NCBI GenBank assembly: GCA_963834445.1
Contig: CAWIBU010000007.1
Location: 186,001 to 250,000, forward strand
Length of the DNA: 64,000 nucleotides
DNA from: PALSA-350 sp963834445
GTDB lineage: Bacteria; Acidobacteriota; Terriglobia; Terriglobales; Acidobacteriaceae
Direction: 5' to 3'
Shown piece after piece: positions 1-7,776 of the stretch (the first letter of the stretch is position 1; the number at the start of each line of letters is the position of its first letter). The notes beneath the pieces are model-generated. The model saw only the letters and a program-made list of their open reading frames with translations. It was not told the origin of the DNA and made no database searches. The position numbers and the translations under genes are program-made.

Positions 1-244
1 TCGCCGCTTGCACGATGGCCTGAATCGCTTTATCCACCATATCGTCGTGCACCACGATTTCGAGCTTGATCTTAGGCAGCAAGTCCGTCGAATATTCGCG
101 TCCACGGTAAAACTCGGTGTGGCCCTTTTGCCGGCCATGGCCGCGCACATCGGTAATCGTCATGCCCGGAATGCCCAGCTCCACCAGCGCATCCTTGACC
201 GCGTCCAGCTTCGAGGGCTGCAGTACTGCTTCTATCTTTTGCAT
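1..244 (-). CDS. glnB: P-II nitrogen regulatory protein GlnB/GlnK, 3' part cut by window edge
   Basis: The first 81 residues of a P-II signalling protein are visible; the C-terminus lies outside the window. P-II trimers sense 2-oxoglutarate and ATP/ADP and control ammonium uptake and glutamine synthesis. Visible marks are the start MQKIEAVLQPSKLD, the T-loop with GHTEFYRGREY that puts a tyrosine at residue 51 (the uridylylation position in proteobacteria), and the following LLPKIKLEIVV strand. A GAGGATC Shine-Dalgarno sits just before the ATG. It starts 12 bases after the stop of the ammonium transporter gene, so the two are surely cotranscribed and the P-II protein probably gates that channel. 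Confidence 0.95.
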   Translation of the reverse strand, partial: MQKIEAVLQPSKLDAVKDALVELGIPGMTITDVRGHGRQKGHTEFYRGREYSTDLLPKIKLEIVVHDDMVDKAIQAIVQAA

Positions 245-256
245 TGCTTCGATCCT

Positions 257-1705
257 CTAATTTGCCCAGTCATAACCTTCTTCACCGTGCTGAGAAAGAT
301 CGAGACCGGTGCGCTCGTCTTCTTCACTCACGCGCAGCCCGACCGTTTTATCCACGATGAACAGGATAATCAGCGTGCCGACGATCGAGAGACACCATGC
401 GATCGCGACGCCGATCGTCTGGTTGAGCAACTGACCTTTGTTGCCTTCGAGTAAGCCGGTGGCCTTGCCCGCTCCGAAAATCGGGTTGATCGCGCTGGTG
501 GCGAAGACCCCGGTCAGCAATGCGCCGATGGTTCCCCCGGCGCCATGGACGCCGAAGGCATCGAGCGAATCGTCGTAGCCAAAATGCTCCTTCACCTTCA
601 CCACCATGAGGTAGCAAAAGATACCGGCGATGAGGCCGATCCACAAGGCAGAAATCGGGGTTACGAAGCCTGAAGCCGGTGTGATGGCCACCAGGCCGGC
701 CACGGCGCCGGAGATCGCGCCCAGCGCGGAGCACCTGCGGTTTCTCACGTATTCCGCAGCGCTCCAGCCAATCGCGGCGGCAGCGGCGCCGAAGTGGGTG
801 GCGACGAAGGCGGAGGTGGCGAGGGTGCCGGCGCTGAGCGCGGAGCCGGCATTGAATCCGAACCAGCCCACCCATAGCAGGCAGGCGCCAATGAAGCTCA
901 GCACCACGGAGTGCGGCGGCATAGGCGTCTTGGGGTAGCCCAGCCGCTTGCCCAGGTACAGGCAGGTGATCAGCGCCGACACGCCCGAGGTCACGTGCAC
1001 CACCGTGCCGCCGGCGAAATCGAGGCAGGGAAACCGTCCACCGAGGGTGGCATTCAGCAGGCCGCCTTTGCCCCAGACCATATGCGCCATAGGGCTGTAG
1101 ACCACGATGGCCCAGAGCACCATGAACAGCAGCATGGCGGAAAATTTCATTCTCTCGGCAAAGGCCCCGGTGATCAGCGCCGGCGTAATGATGGCAAACA
1201 TCAGCTGATAGACCATGAAGGTCTGCAGCGGAATGGTAGCCGCGTATTTCAAATCCGGGGCTAGCCCAACCCCGTGCAAAAGCACGTTGTGCAGTCCGCC
1301 GATGAAGGCACTGCCCTCGCCGAACGCCAGCGAGTAGGTCACCAGCGCCCAGAGCACGGTGATGACCGCCATCATGGCAAAGGTCTGCATCATGGTGCCG
1401 AGCACGTTTTTCTTGCGCACCAGGCCGCCATAGAAGAGCGCCAGCCCGGGCCCGCTCATCATCAGAACCAGCGCCGCGCTGACCAGCATCCAGGCGTTAT
1501 CGCCGGCAGTTTGCGCAGCCGCAATCGCGGCTGTTTGGTCCGCGGAGGCCTTCTCCAGCGCGGCCAGCCTGTCGGCTGTCGCAGGGGTCGGGGCAACGGG
1601 TGTTTGCGCCATGGCAACGCTCCCGGCGCCACACACCACCATAGCCAACACAACGGCACGAACCAGCACAACTATGCGATCGAATCGTCGGATCAGTCGG
1701 ATCAA
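257..1705 (-). CDS. amt: Ammonium transporter (Amt/Rh family)
   Basis: Membrane channel for ammonium, 482 residues. A signal peptide (to about residue 37, ending AMAQ) is followed by a short Ala-rich linker and then eleven hydrophobic segments. Family motifs seen: YGGLVRKKNVLGTMMQ, FAGGTVVHVTSG with the first pore histidine, and FGVHGAGGTIGALLTG with the second. The open frame runs upstream to 1789, but I place the start at TTG 1703-1705 because AAGGAGG lies seven bases ahead of it and a typical signal peptide begins there. The P-II gene follows 12 bases downstream. The order amt then glnB is the reverse of the common glnK-amtB order. Confidence 0.92.
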   Translation of the reverse strand: MIRLIRRFDRIVVLVRAVVLAMVVCGAGSVAMAQTPVAPTPATADRLAALEKASADQTAAIAAAQTAGDNAWMLVSAALVLMMSGPGLALFYGGLVRKKNVLGTMMQTFAMMAVITVLWALVTYSLAFGEGSAFIGGLHNVLLHGVGLAPDLKYAATIPLQTFMVYQLMFAIITPALITGAFAERMKFSAMLLFMVLWAIVVYSPMAHMVWGKGGLLNATLGGRFPCLDFAGGTVVHVTSGVSALITCLYLGKRLGYPKTPMPPHSVVLSFIGACLLWVGWFGFNAGSALSAGTLATSAFVATHFGAAAAAIGWSAAEYVRNRRCSALGAISGAVAGLVAITPASGFVTPISALWIGLIAGIFCYLMVVKVKEHFGYDDSLDAFGVHGAGGTIGALLTGVFATSAINPIFGAGKATGLLEGNKGQLLNQTIGVAIAWCLSIVGTLIILFIVDKTVGLRVSEEDERTGLDLSQHGEEGYDWAN

Positions 1706-1879
1706 TGCACACCCTCCTTGAAGCCTGACGGAGAATCCCCATCCTTCTGGGGCAGTCAGTTCATATCTCCGTTCGCTTACTTTACACAAGTTTTCCGTCT
1801 GCTTCTAAAGTTCTTCGCTGGACCAGGGTGCATACTGGTCCGGCGAAGAACGGGCGGCGTGGACACCCGTGCGCTCTTT

Positions 1880-3490
1880 CTAGAAATGCCATATGAGATC
1901 GCCGGCGAGGGTCAACTGGCTTTTCTTGGTGGGGGCGCCACTCACTCCGTCGACGGAGGGCGAGTCGTAAGCCGGCACATCGTAGGAGTGCTCGTAGCGC
2001 AGCTCCGGACGAAATGTGACTGTACTGCCGAGCCAGAAATTAAACCCCACCAGGTGCTCGCTGTACCTGGTCTTGTTGCCGGTTCGCTGACCCTTGAGGT
2101 CGTCAACGAACTCGTTACGGATGGTGAGCGAGCTGTGGTGGTGATTGAACTCGTGCTCGATGTAGTTGAGGATGGCGAAGTCGGGGGCGAAGCAGTGCGT
2201 TGCCAGGGGATTGCACTGGGCTCCATTGGCGCCAACAATGAGCGAAGGCCCCGTGATCTGACCGGCATTGGCGCCTATGTTGGCATTGGCGCCATAGCTG
2301 ATACACGGAGTAAGCCCATAACATAAGTTGGGCACATCTCTTTCATACTGATACCAGGCCTCGGTATCTTCGTGCCAGGTGGCATTGATCTTGTGGTAGT
2401 GGGTCAGATAGTAAGCGGATAGATTGTTATAGGCATACTTGCCGGAGTTGATGGAGTTGGCGCAGGCATAAAGATTGTCACCGCCATCTTTCCAGGTGTA
2501 GGCTGCGCAGGCGTTGCCGGTGAGCTTCGCGTTGGAAATCCAGGGGGCCGATTCGCAGCCGGCGGAAACACCGGCCTGCACCGTCCAATGGTCGCTGAGC
2601 TTGGTCGTGGCATTGACCCCGTGCTGGGTATAGCAGTCGTAGGTGTAGAGAATGGAGTGGCTATAGGTGTAATTATTCGGCGCCAGCTGCGCTTCAATAT
2701 CTGGTAAGGAAATATACCGCCCAACTCGCACATCTGTGCCTTCGCCAACGTGCGGTATGTAAACGTCGAGATAGTACATCACCGGGTCGTAGCCATAGGT
2801 ATTGTTCTTGCTCAGTAATTGCTGGCTGAGAATTCCTTTAGCCGTTGTATAGCGGTAGTCGAGGCCGTAGAGATTGGTAAGCCGGAATCCCCAATCGATG
2901 TGATCGGTTTGCACCGTGTCGGGAAGCCGCTCGATATAGAGTGCGACCTGATTCAGTTGCACGGAGTTCGGGATGATGTCGTAGGCTGTTTCGTTATTGG
3001 CGTACCTGCCCTTATTCGAGGTACTGGCGTTTCCGCCGATGTCGAACCAGCCATATATTTTGATGCGGCTCTTATTCTGGTTGATGGCCTGCATCAACAT
3101 GTAGCTGCCGTAATCGGGCGCGCCGATCTCGACCGTGCCGCCCATGGGCCAATCCGCGGCAGGGAATGGCGGGGAGTTCAGCGGCCGCGGAGTTCCACGC
3201 CGCGCGGGCTCGGGGGCTGCGGGCGAGCCGTTGGAATCGACCGTCCAATCGTCCAGGTAGGCATGGCCCAGCCGGGTAAAGAATCCCCGCTTGGGCGCCG
3301 GCGCCGGGGTAGCGGCGTCATCGCCGGACGACGGCCCGTCCGCCTGGGAGGCACCTGTTATCCCGGGAAAAGGATCGAATGCCCAGGGCAAAGTGTCGAC
3401 ATGGATGCTGGGTTGGTTGATTGCGAAGCAGGGTGCGCTCGCCAGGATAAATAGAAGCAAGAACGAAGAACGAAGCCGAATGATGTTCAA
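1880..3490 (-). CDS. Outer-membrane beta-barrel protein (OmpL/Bbp2-like porin)
   Basis: Predicted 536-residue outer-membrane porin. The start is TTG at 3488-3490 with GGGGA ahead of it. A signal peptide (residues 1-23, ending CFA) is followed by a Pro/Gly-rich stretch to about residue 110 and then by a barrel-like region full of alternating aromatic strands (YYLDVYIPHVG, FRLTNLYGLDYRY). The protein ends LTLAGDLIWHF, a C-terminal phenylalanine as expected for barrel assembly. Resemblance to the acidobacterial porins often annotated near amt genes is from memory of the family; the link to ammonium passage is inference from its position directly upstream of amt-glnB. Confidence 0.75.
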   Translation of the reverse strand: MNIIRLRSSFLLLFILASAPCFAINQPSIHVDTLPWAFDPFPGITGASQADGPSSGDDAATPAPAPKRGFFTRLGHAYLDDWTVDSNGSPAAPEPARRGTPRPLNSPPFPAADWPMGGTVEIGAPDYGSYMLMQAINQNKSRIKIYGWFDIGGNASTSNKGRYANNETAYDIIPNSVQLNQVALYIERLPDTVQTDHIDWGFRLTNLYGLDYRYTTAKGILSQQLLSKNNTYGYDPVMYYLDVYIPHVGEGTDVRVGRYISLPDIEAQLAPNNYTYSHSILYTYDCYTQHGVNATTKLSDHWTVQAGVSAGCESAPWISNAKLTGNACAAYTWKDGGDNLYACANSINSGKYAYNNLSAYYLTHYHKINATWHEDTEAWYQYERDVPNLCYGLTPCISYGANANIGANAGQITGPSLIVGANGAQCNPLATHCFAPDFAILNYIEHEFNHHHSSLTIRNEFVDDLKGQRTGNKTRYSEHLVGFNFWLGSTVTFRPELRYEHSYDVPAYDSPSVDGVSGAPTKKSQLTLAGDLIWHF

Positions 3491-3830
3491 AACGATTCCC
3501 CAAAAACACTGAGTGCCTTCCAGCGCGATCGATCTGGCCCTGGCGCACTGCTACGAGTTAATGAGAATGGGGATAAAGATTGCGTAAGGAAGGCATAAAG
3601 ATTGCGTGGGGTGCGAATCGCCCGCGGCGAACCGCCCAATGTTTTAAGCCTCCTGCCCTAGCACGAACGTGGGGCACCCGCACCTTTGTGGTAGGGCGGG
3701 AGGCTGCACGCCTTGCAGCTCTTCGCGCACCTTGATGGAGCCGCGCCACGGATCTCTATCCAGCGAATGGCTCTCTTTTTTCGAAGTTCTATACTAGACA
3801 CATTCGTTTTCTGACAAGGATGGCAGCCAG
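3491..3830. other. Intergenic region between divergent porin and GH3 genes
   Basis: 340 bases without a convincing gene. It holds a short direct repeat (ATAAAGATTGCGT near 3571 and 3595) on the porin side, a GC-rich stretch around 3660-3700, and a possible -10 box TATACT at 3790-3795 ahead of the GH3 gene. Small open frames here have no start signals or recognisable composition. Confidence 0.5.
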
Positions 3831-6005
3831 TTGAAAGCAAGTCCCCGGGTGACCCTAGGCCTGTTGTTTGTGTGCTGTGCGCTGGCTGTGCCGGCCATCG
3901 CTCAACGTACGTGGATGAACAAGAATCTCTCGCCCGATGAGCGCGCCGACCTGGTGCTCAAAGAAATGACGCTGGCGGAGAAGATTGACCTGATGCATGG
4001 CGAAGGCATGCCGGGCTGGCCCCGGTCGATGCCGCGCATGAATGAGGGCAATGGGGGGGCCGGGTTTGTGCTGGGCGTGCCCCGCCTGGGTGTGCCTCAG
4101 ATCGATATGAGCGATGCCGCCTACGGGGTGCGGATGAGCGCGCAGAATGGCCGCTACTCGACTGCGCTGCCGGCTAACGTCGCGGCCGCGTCCAGTTGGG
4201 ATCCTGAAGCAGCCTGTGCCTACGGTGCGTTGATTGGCCGCGAGCTGCGGGCGCAGGGTTACAACATGACCCTGGGCGGCGGGGTCAACCTGACGCGCGA
4301 ACCACGGAATGGACGCACCTTCGAGTACCAGGGAGAAGACCCACTGCTGGCAGGGACGCTGGTGGGCAACCGCATCAAGTGCGAGCAGGCCCAGCATGTG
4401 ATCGGCGACATCAAGCACTACGTGATGAACGACCAGGAAAACGGCCGCGACGAGGTCGATGTGATCATCAGCCGGCGGGCCATGCGCGAGACCGATATGC
4501 TCGCTTTCCAGATCGGCATCGGTATCGGCAACCCCGGGGCGGTTATGTGCTCCTACAATGCCATCAACGGCGACTACGCCTGCCAGAACAAATACACCCT
4601 GACCGATGTGCTCAAGAAAGACTGGCAATTCAAAGGGTTTGTGGTTTCCGATTGGGGAGGAACCCACAGCACGATCAAAGCATCGGCTGCCGGGCTCGAT
4701 AACGAGCAGCCGCTGGACGATTTCTACGGAGAAAAGCTCAAGCAGGCGGTGGAAGCGGGCAAGGTGCCCATGGCGGAGCTGGATGACCACGTGCACCGCA
4801 TCCTGCGTTCCGAGTTTCTGGCCGGCCTCTTCGACTACCCCACGCAGAAGAGCGTGATCGACGTGGAAGGGAACCTGGCCATCGCGCGGAGCATAGCCGA
4901 ACAGAGCATTGTGCTGCTGAAAAATCAGGGTGGCGTGTTGCCGCTCAACCCCGGCAAGGTCCACTCCATCGCCGTGATCGGGCCGCATGCGGATACGGGC
5001 ATGATCTCCGGAGGAGGGTCGGCGCAGGTTGATCCCGAGGGGTCGCCGGCTTCGCCCTGGCAGACGCATGTCTGGTTTCCCACGTCGCCGTTGAAAGCGA
5101 TTGTCGCCGCCGACCCCGGCGCCAGGGTTCAGTTCGACTCCGGCGCCGACCCGGCTTCGGCAGCGGCGCTGGCCAGGCAGTCAGATGTGGCAATTGTGTT
5201 TGCCTACGAGTGGATGTCAGAGGGAACCGATCTGGAGAGTCTTTCCCTGCCGGAAAACCAGGATGCCCTGATCGCGCAGGTGGCGGCGGCGAACCCGCGG
5301 ACAATCGTGGTGCTCGAAACCGGCACCGCCGTGGTGATGCCCTGGATCGACAAGGTGAGCGGCGTGATGGAGGCATGGTATGCCGGCAGCAAGGGCGCCG
5401 ATGCGGTGGCCAACCTGCTATTTGGCACGGTGAACCCGAGCGCGAAGCTACCCATGACGTTTCCTTTGAGCGTGGCCGATCTGCCTCATCCGGAATTGGT
5501 GAAGCCGCCTGTGCCGGCGGCGGGCGCGGGCCAGGTGCTGAAACCGGAGGACGCCAAGCCGACCTTCAGCGTGCATTATGACGAAGGCTTGAAGGTGGGC
5601 TACAAGTGGTACGACGCGGAGAAAAAGCCGGTACTGTTTCCGTTTGGCTTTGGGCTTTCGTACACCACTTATCAGTATTCTGACCTGAAGGTCACGCCTG
5701 GCAAGGAGCCCACGGTGCGGTTTATGTTGAAGAACACCGGCAAGCGGGCGGGAGCGGAGATTGCCGAGGTGTATGTTGCCCTGCCGGCCGCGGCGGACGA
5801 ACCGCCCAAACGTCTGGCCAGCTTCAGCAAGGTGCAGCTCAAGCCCGGCGAGAGCAGAGAAGTGAGCCTGGCCATCAATCCCCGCGAGTTATCGATTTAC
5901 GATGAAGGCGCTGACGCATGGAAGCAACTGCCTGGCCGGTACACGTTTATGGTGGGTGGCTCATCCAAGGATCTGCCGCTCACGCAAGCGGTGAGCCTTC
6001 CCTAG
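3831..6005 (+). CDS. Glycoside hydrolase family 3 beta-glucosidase, exported
   Basis: Exo-acting beta-glycosidase of 724 residues that would release glucose or xylose from oligosaccharides in the periplasm. A signal peptide (1-24, ending AIAQ) precedes the GH3 TIM-barrel domain (about 35-335), the GH3 C-terminal alpha/beta domain (about 360-575) and a fibronectin III-like domain (about 640-715). The barrel has GVNLTREPRNGRTFEYQGEDP, the KHYVMNDQE substrate-binding loop, and GFVVSDWGGTHS in which Asp274 is the expected nucleophile. The start is TTG 3831 with ACAAGGA upstream. The gene stands alone; a repeat-rich region follows. Confidence 0.93.
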   Translation: MKASPRVTLGLLFVCCALAVPAIAQRTWMNKNLSPDERADLVLKEMTLAEKIDLMHGEGMPGWPRSMPRMNEGNGGAGFVLGVPRLGVPQIDMSDAAYGVRMSAQNGRYSTALPANVAAASSWDPEAACAYGALIGRELRAQGYNMTLGGGVNLTREPRNGRTFEYQGEDPLLAGTLVGNRIKCEQAQHVIGDIKHYVMNDQENGRDEVDVIISRRAMRETDMLAFQIGIGIGNPGAVMCSYNAINGDYACQNKYTLTDVLKKDWQFKGFVVSDWGGTHSTIKASAAGLDNEQPLDDFYGEKLKQAVEAGKVPMAELDDHVHRILRSEFLAGLFDYPTQKSVIDVEGNLAIARSIAEQSIVLLKNQGGVLPLNPGKVHSIAVIGPHADTGMISGGGSAQVDPEGSPASPWQTHVWFPTSPLKAIVAADPGARVQFDSGADPASAAALARQSDVAIVFAYEWMSEGTDLESLSLPENQDALIAQVAAANPRTIVVLETGTAVVMPWIDKVSGVMEAWYAGSKGADAVANLLFGTVNPSAKLPMTFPLSVADLPHPELVKPPVPAAGAGQVLKPEDAKPTFSVHYDEGLKVGYKWYDAEKKPVLFPFGFGLSYTTYQYSDLKVTPGKEPTVRFMLKNTGKRAGAEIAEVYVALPAAADEPPKRLASFSKVQLKPGESREVSLAINPRELSIYDEGADAWKQLPGRYTFMVGGSSKDLPLTQAVSLP

Positions 6006-6755
6006 TGTCGTGCGTTACTTGTTTATCCAGTCTTGTTCCGCCACGACTGGCGCAGCAAAGTGGAGGGATGTGCGTTGCGCTTTTACAGCAAACCAAGGCC
6101 CTACGCGTGAGGCGCTCCCCGTGAACAAAATGGCGCGAGTAGGCTCTGCAACTCGCTCCTAAACCTCAGTTTGGCACAATGGCGCACCGCAGATCCCTCG
6201 ACTTCGCTGCGCTCCGGTCGGGATGACAAATTTGCGTGAGAGAAGGGCTTGGTGGGGCCCCCGTCTGGTCCTAATGAACAAAATGGCTGGGGCTGGATTT
6301 GCGAGCTCACTCGTGGGGCCTTGGTTTGAGGGAAAGGCGCACCGCAGATCCCTCCACTTCGCTCCCCCGAATTCCTGTCGAAGTTGATGGCGCTGGCGAA
6401 CTTCATGCGGCTTTCCTTAATGAGAGCCGCACACGTGGATCTGTCTGACATGGCGAAATAGGAATTCGGGTACGCTACGGTCGGGATGACAAATTTGTTT
6501 GGGGGACGGGCTTAAAGATTTGCTTGAGGGACGGCTTAAAAGCAAGCGCTCTCCGCGTTCATTCCTCACTTAACTTGCCGACAGGCAAGTCGGCTCCTCG
6601 GGATGACAAATTTGCGTGAGAGAAGGGCTTAGTGGGATCCCCGCAGTCGTGGCAGGGGTAAGGATGCAAAAAGCTGGTTCTCACGCAGACTCTCAGCCCG
6701 TACTATGGATCGCGGATTCAATCCTGGCTGAGCGGAACGCAAAGGGACCAACGCC
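6006..6755. repeat. Repeat-rich intergenic region
   Basis: 750 bases with no supported gene. From 6013 there is a motif GTTTATCCAGTCTTG that recurs near 19278 at the 3' end of another gene. At 6186-6240 a block with CTTCGCTGCGCTCCGGTCGG followed by GATGACAAATTT belongs to a palindromic repeat family also seen near 19366 and, reversed, near 19576. One full copy of the longer structured repeat lies at 6277-6610. The block GATGACAAATTTGCGTGAGA occurs twice (about 6222 and 6603). Open frames across it read as repeat-derived Arg/Ser/Pro-rich peptide and are not genes. Confidence 0.8.
6277..6610. repeat. Structured dispersed repeat, copy 1 of 3
   Basis: Starts at AACAAAATGGCTGGGGCTG and runs through to CTCCTCGGGATGACAAATT. 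The same unit is found at 33651-33975 and 33980-34320. It carries nested inverted repeats: an outer arm GAATTCCT / AGGAATTC (about 6369 and 6462) and an inner hairpin GCGGCTTTC-CTTAAT-GAGAGCCGC (about 6407-6430). The inner stem differs from the other copies at paired positions in a way that preserves pairing. No transposase is nearby, so a non-autonomous element or a structured repeat is the most that can be said. Confidence 0.85.
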
Positions 6756-7745
6756 TTGTATCAACCACAGACTTACGCGATCGCACTCTCGTTCATGGTC
6801 ATCAGTATGTTGTGCTGGGGATCGTGGGCGAACACCATGAAGTTGTGCCCCACCTTTCGCTTCCAGTTATTTTATTGGGACTACGTGCTGGGCCTGATTC
6901 TGGGCAGCCTGCTTTGGGGGCTCACGCTGGGCACGGCCGGCCACACGGGCCGGCCCTTCCTCAGCGATGTAAGCAGCCTCGATCTGCATCACGCCGGCCT
7001 GGCCCTGATCGGCGGCATCGTGTTCAACGTTGCCAATCTGCTGCTGGTGGCGGCGATTGAGATCGCCGGTTTGGCGGTAGCCTTTCCCGTTGGCATCGGC
7101 GTGGCGCTGGTGGTGGGCGCGGTGAGCAGCTACGTGCTGGCCCCGGCGGGCAACCCGATCGTGCTTTTTGGCGGCATCGTGCTGGTGGTCGCCGCCATTG
7201 TGCTCGATGCCGCGGCCTACCGCCTGCGCGAGCGAGAACGGCAGCGCGTACGGGTCAACGGAGTGATTTTGAGCCTGGTGGCCGGCGTGCTCATGGGATG
7301 CTTCTATCCCTTCGTCTCCCGCGCCATGAGCGGCGCCAACGCGCCCGGCCCGTATGCTACGGCTTTTCTCTTTACCCTCGGCGTGGGCGTCTGCTCGCTG
7401 GTCGCCAATACGTGGCTCATGCGGCGCCCGATCGACGGCAAGCCGCCGGTGAGCTTTGCTGCGTACGGGCAGGCGCCTGGTTTGTGGCATGTGTGGGGGG
7501 TACTGGGTGGGGTGGTGTGGTGTACGGGCGCGGTGCTGAACTTTACTGCCTCGCGCGCCAACATCGTCGGCCCCGCCGTCTCCTACTCCATTGGACAAGG
7601 GGCCACCATGATCTCAGCCGCCTGGGGTGTTTTTATCTGGCATGAGTTTGCCGGGGCGCCGTCGCGCGCCCGGGTGCTGTTGGTGTGGATGTTCGCCTTG
7701 TTTCTGCTGGGCCTCTCGGCGGTCGCCGTGGCCCCGCTGCTTTGA
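6756..7745 (+). CDS. DMT-superfamily permease, sugar/ureide-type
   Basis: Inner-membrane carrier of 329 residues with ten hydrophobic segments, of the type usually annotated as multidrug DMT or GRP-like sugar transporter. The N-terminus MYQPQTYAIALSFMVISM then LCWGSWANTMKL and FYWDYVLGLI is characteristic of this subfamily as I remember it. The start is TTG 6756 with AAAGGGA upstream. The next gene, a TIM-barrel/SUMF1 fusion, starts 31 bases downstream on the same strand, so the pair probably takes up and processes a carbohydrate or related compound. The true substrate cannot be read from sequence. Confidence 0.8.
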   Translation: MYQPQTYAIALSFMVISMLCWGSWANTMKLCPTFRFQLFYWDYVLGLILGSLLWGLTLGTAGHTGRPFLSDVSSLDLHHAGLALIGGIVFNVANLLLVAAIEIAGLAVAFPVGIGVALVVGAVSSYVLAPAGNPIVLFGGIVLVVAAIVLDAAAYRLRERERQRVRVNGVILSLVAGVLMGCFYPFVSRAMSGANAPGPYATAFLFTLGVGVCSLVANTWLMRRPIDGKPPVSFAAYGQAPGLWHVWGVLGGVVWCTGAVLNFTASRANIVGPAVSYSIGQGATMISAAWGVFIWHEFAGAPSRARVLLVWMFALFLLGLSAVAVAPLL

Positions 7746-7776
7746 TCTTTCGCCAATCGGCTTTCTTGAAGGAACC

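Noticed and set aside
1700..1880. Sigma-54 promoter upstream of amt
   Set aside because: I looked for a GG-N10-GC type element on the minus strand and found no convincing match.
1274..2326. 350-codon plus-strand frame across the amt/porin junction
   Set aside because: Runs opposite two well-supported genes and their spacer; composition is shadow-like.
3855..5069. 404-codon open frame on the minus strand opposite the GH3 gene
   Set aside because: Antisense shadow of a GC-rich gene; no ribosome site, no known motif, and His/Arg/Gly-heavy composition typical of such shadows.
6101..6451. 116-codon minus-strand frame in repeat region
   Set aside because: It translates the repeat itself; the same peptide pieces appear in frames at 33.4-34.4 kb.
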